Source: Verrucomicrobiota bacterium (GTDB lineage: Bacteria; Verrucomicrobiota; Verrucomicrobiia; Opitutales; Opitutaceae). Taken from it: a stretch of DNA of 8,354 nucleotides. Location of the stretch: positions 1 to 8,354 of the forward strand of contig RFJS01000402.1 in assembly GCA_003694825.1 (NCBI GenBank), read 5' to 3'. The notes under the pieces are model-generated. The model was not told the origin of the DNA. It was given only the letters and a program-made list of their open reading frames with translations, and did not search any database. The translations under genes were made by a program, and so were the position numbers. This document shows, piece by piece, positions 7,301 to 8,354 of the stretch. Positions within the stretch are counted from its first letter, which is position 1, and every line of letters begins with the position of its first letter.

Positions 7301-8172
7301 CCATCGACGACTGGATCAACGGCCTCGACAAGCAGTTCTTCGAGAACTACGCGATTCCGATCGACGTCGATGCCGTGAAGGCGGCCTACGCCACCTACAA
7401 GTCCACGGGCGACATCCAGCCGCTCATCGATGTCACCAAGGACGTCTTCCCCGTCGGTTCCTACACGGCCAACCTCTCCTCGCAGAACAACGGCACGATC
7501 AATGGTATCGTCTCGAATGGTACGATCGACAATACCTCAGAAGGTTACGAGATCGAGATCAACTACCAGCCCACGGCCAACTGGAACCTCCAGATCAACG
7601 CCTCCAAGACGAACGCCTACCGCGAAAACCTGGGCAAGCCCATGCTCGATTACATCGACAAGCAGTGGAGCCGTCTCCAGGGGCCGGCCGGCGACATCCG
7701 TCTCTGGTGGGGTGGCGACCGCACGCTGCGTCAGTACTATGAAGACAACATCATCTCGGCTGTGAAGTTCCAGCAGGAGTCGATCGGCTTCCAGGCTCCG
7801 GAGCTGCGTCCGTGGCGGTTCTCCATCATCACGAACTACAAGTTCACGGAAGGCATGCTCAAGGGCTTCAACGCCGGTGGCGCCTGGCGCTGGCAGGATT
7901 CGCAGATCCTCGGCTATGGCTTCAAGGATGACCTCTCCGGTCTCTCCGTTGAGAAGCCGATCTACGGCGAGAAGGAAGGCAAGGTCGACCTCTGGTTCGG
8001 CTACAACCGCGCCATCACCGACAAGATCGACTGGCGCATCCAGCTCAACCTTCGCAATGTCGGCCAGTCGAACGACCTCGTCCCGGTATCCGCCAATCCG
8101 GACGGATCAGTCGCCGCCGTGCGTATTGTCGAAGGCATGACATGGGCGCTGACGAACACGTTCTCGTTCTGA
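4327..8172 (+). pseudogene. TonB-dependent outer-membrane receptor interrupted by three in-frame stops
   Basis: Read through the stops, this frame encodes 1281 residues with no frameshift. ATG 4327 is preferred over ATG 4228 because it opens directly with a signal peptide (residues 1 to about 25: 'MKFR' then a Leu-rich core). An acidic linker and a TonB-box-like 'DELIILSPFTV' (43-53) follow. The plug domain starts near residue 60 ('GTRIRTELRD', 'NTDRIDIQRGPNSILFG', 'GSPAGIIN') and the beta-barrel fills the rest, ending with the typical terminal Phe in 'TWALTNTFSF'. Such receptors import ligands such as oligosaccharides using TonB/ExbBD energy. Stops are TAG 5830-5832 (codon 502), TGA 6025-6027 (codon 567) and TAG 6727-6729 (codon 801). 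Receptor sequence continues after each, for example 'WRGGHTWNRPYISIDIN', 'DRETIRLTGFGEFRGSD' and 'TYTAEGAKDETG'. A product ending at residue 501 would lack most of the barrel. Uniform C-ending codon use and absence of indels point to very recent inactivation or to sequence error. Receptor identity is near certain; pseudogene status is likely but not proven. Confidence 0.88.
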
Positions 8173-8207
8173 CGCCGCCGCTTTTGTCAATCCTGTGATT
8201 CGCTTCG

Positions 8208-8239
8208 AGAGGGCGCCGTTTGACGGCGCCCTCTTTTTT
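8208..8239 (+). terminator. Strong intrinsic terminator after the receptor
   Basis: A perfect 12-bp stem (8208-8219 paired with 8223-8234) with a 3-base TTG loop is followed by a run of six T (8234-8239). It begins 35 bases after the receptor stop codon. The T tract exists on the + strand only, so it terminates transcription coming from the receptor. Confidence 0.93.
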
Positions 8240-8354
8240 ATGATCGCGCGCTGGTCGGGGGCTCCGTCCTGTCCGCTGCGGGTTTAGGCGGAAACCGACC
8301 GGCAGGAGACGGGGTGGGGCGATGTCCTGCGGGCGGCGGAGGCTTCACCGGTCA

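Noticed and set aside
6766..8172. Independent 468-residue gene for the receptor's 3' part
   Set aside because: No ribosome site or signal peptide, and the sequence is plainly the barrel portion of the same receptor in the same frame.
8241..8354. Possible end of a convergent minus-strand gene
   Set aside because: Short open frames exist on the minus strand but give Pro/Arg-rich or Ala-rich peptides with no recognisable family, so no gene is called.

Overview
The window looks like chromosomal DNA from a GC-rich Verrucomicrobiota bacterium, most likely class Opitutia/Opitutae (inference). Three things point there: a very large TonB-dependent receptor whose mature N-terminus carries an acidic stretch followed by 'LSPFTV' and then a plug beginning 'GTRIRTELRD'; LacI-type regulators with the helix motif 'VSLALRN' and a shortened 'NP' hinge; and a hydroxypyruvate-isomerase-like TIM-barrel protein with the signature 'YHMQ...GHYHTGGVPGRHE'. 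All these genes lie on the + strand, and all five authentic gene ends use TGA.

Layout: bases 2-259 are the 3' end of the isomerase-like gene. Bases 260-671 are a 412-base GC-rich gap with no convincing gene; it holds a 14-bp direct repeat and an AACGTT-centred palindrome just ahead of the next gene. Three LacI-family regulator genes then stand in tandem (672-1766, 1934-2998, 2979-4100). The second and third overlap by 20 bases and resemble each other more than the first. A 226-base intergenic region (4101-4326) with an 11-bp direct repeat precedes a TonB-dependent receptor reading frame (4327-8172). A strong intrinsic terminator (8208-8239) closes the locus. The last 115 bases contain nothing I can assign.

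The layout suggests an uptake locus: an outer-membrane receptor for a carbohydrate or related ligand, controlled by one or more neighbouring LacI-type regulators. The isomerase-like gene may belong to a separate upstream catabolic unit. The ligand cannot be read from the sequence.

The most unusual feature is the receptor. Its frame runs without any insertion or deletion for 1281 codons but is interrupted by three in-frame stop codons: TAG at 5830, TGA at 6025 and TAG at 6727. The sequence on both sides of each stop is clearly receptor. The simplest readings are a very recently inactivated pseudogene or consensus/sequencing error. Wholesale stop-codon reassignment is hard to reconcile with the mixture of TAG and TGA and with TGA ending every other gene.
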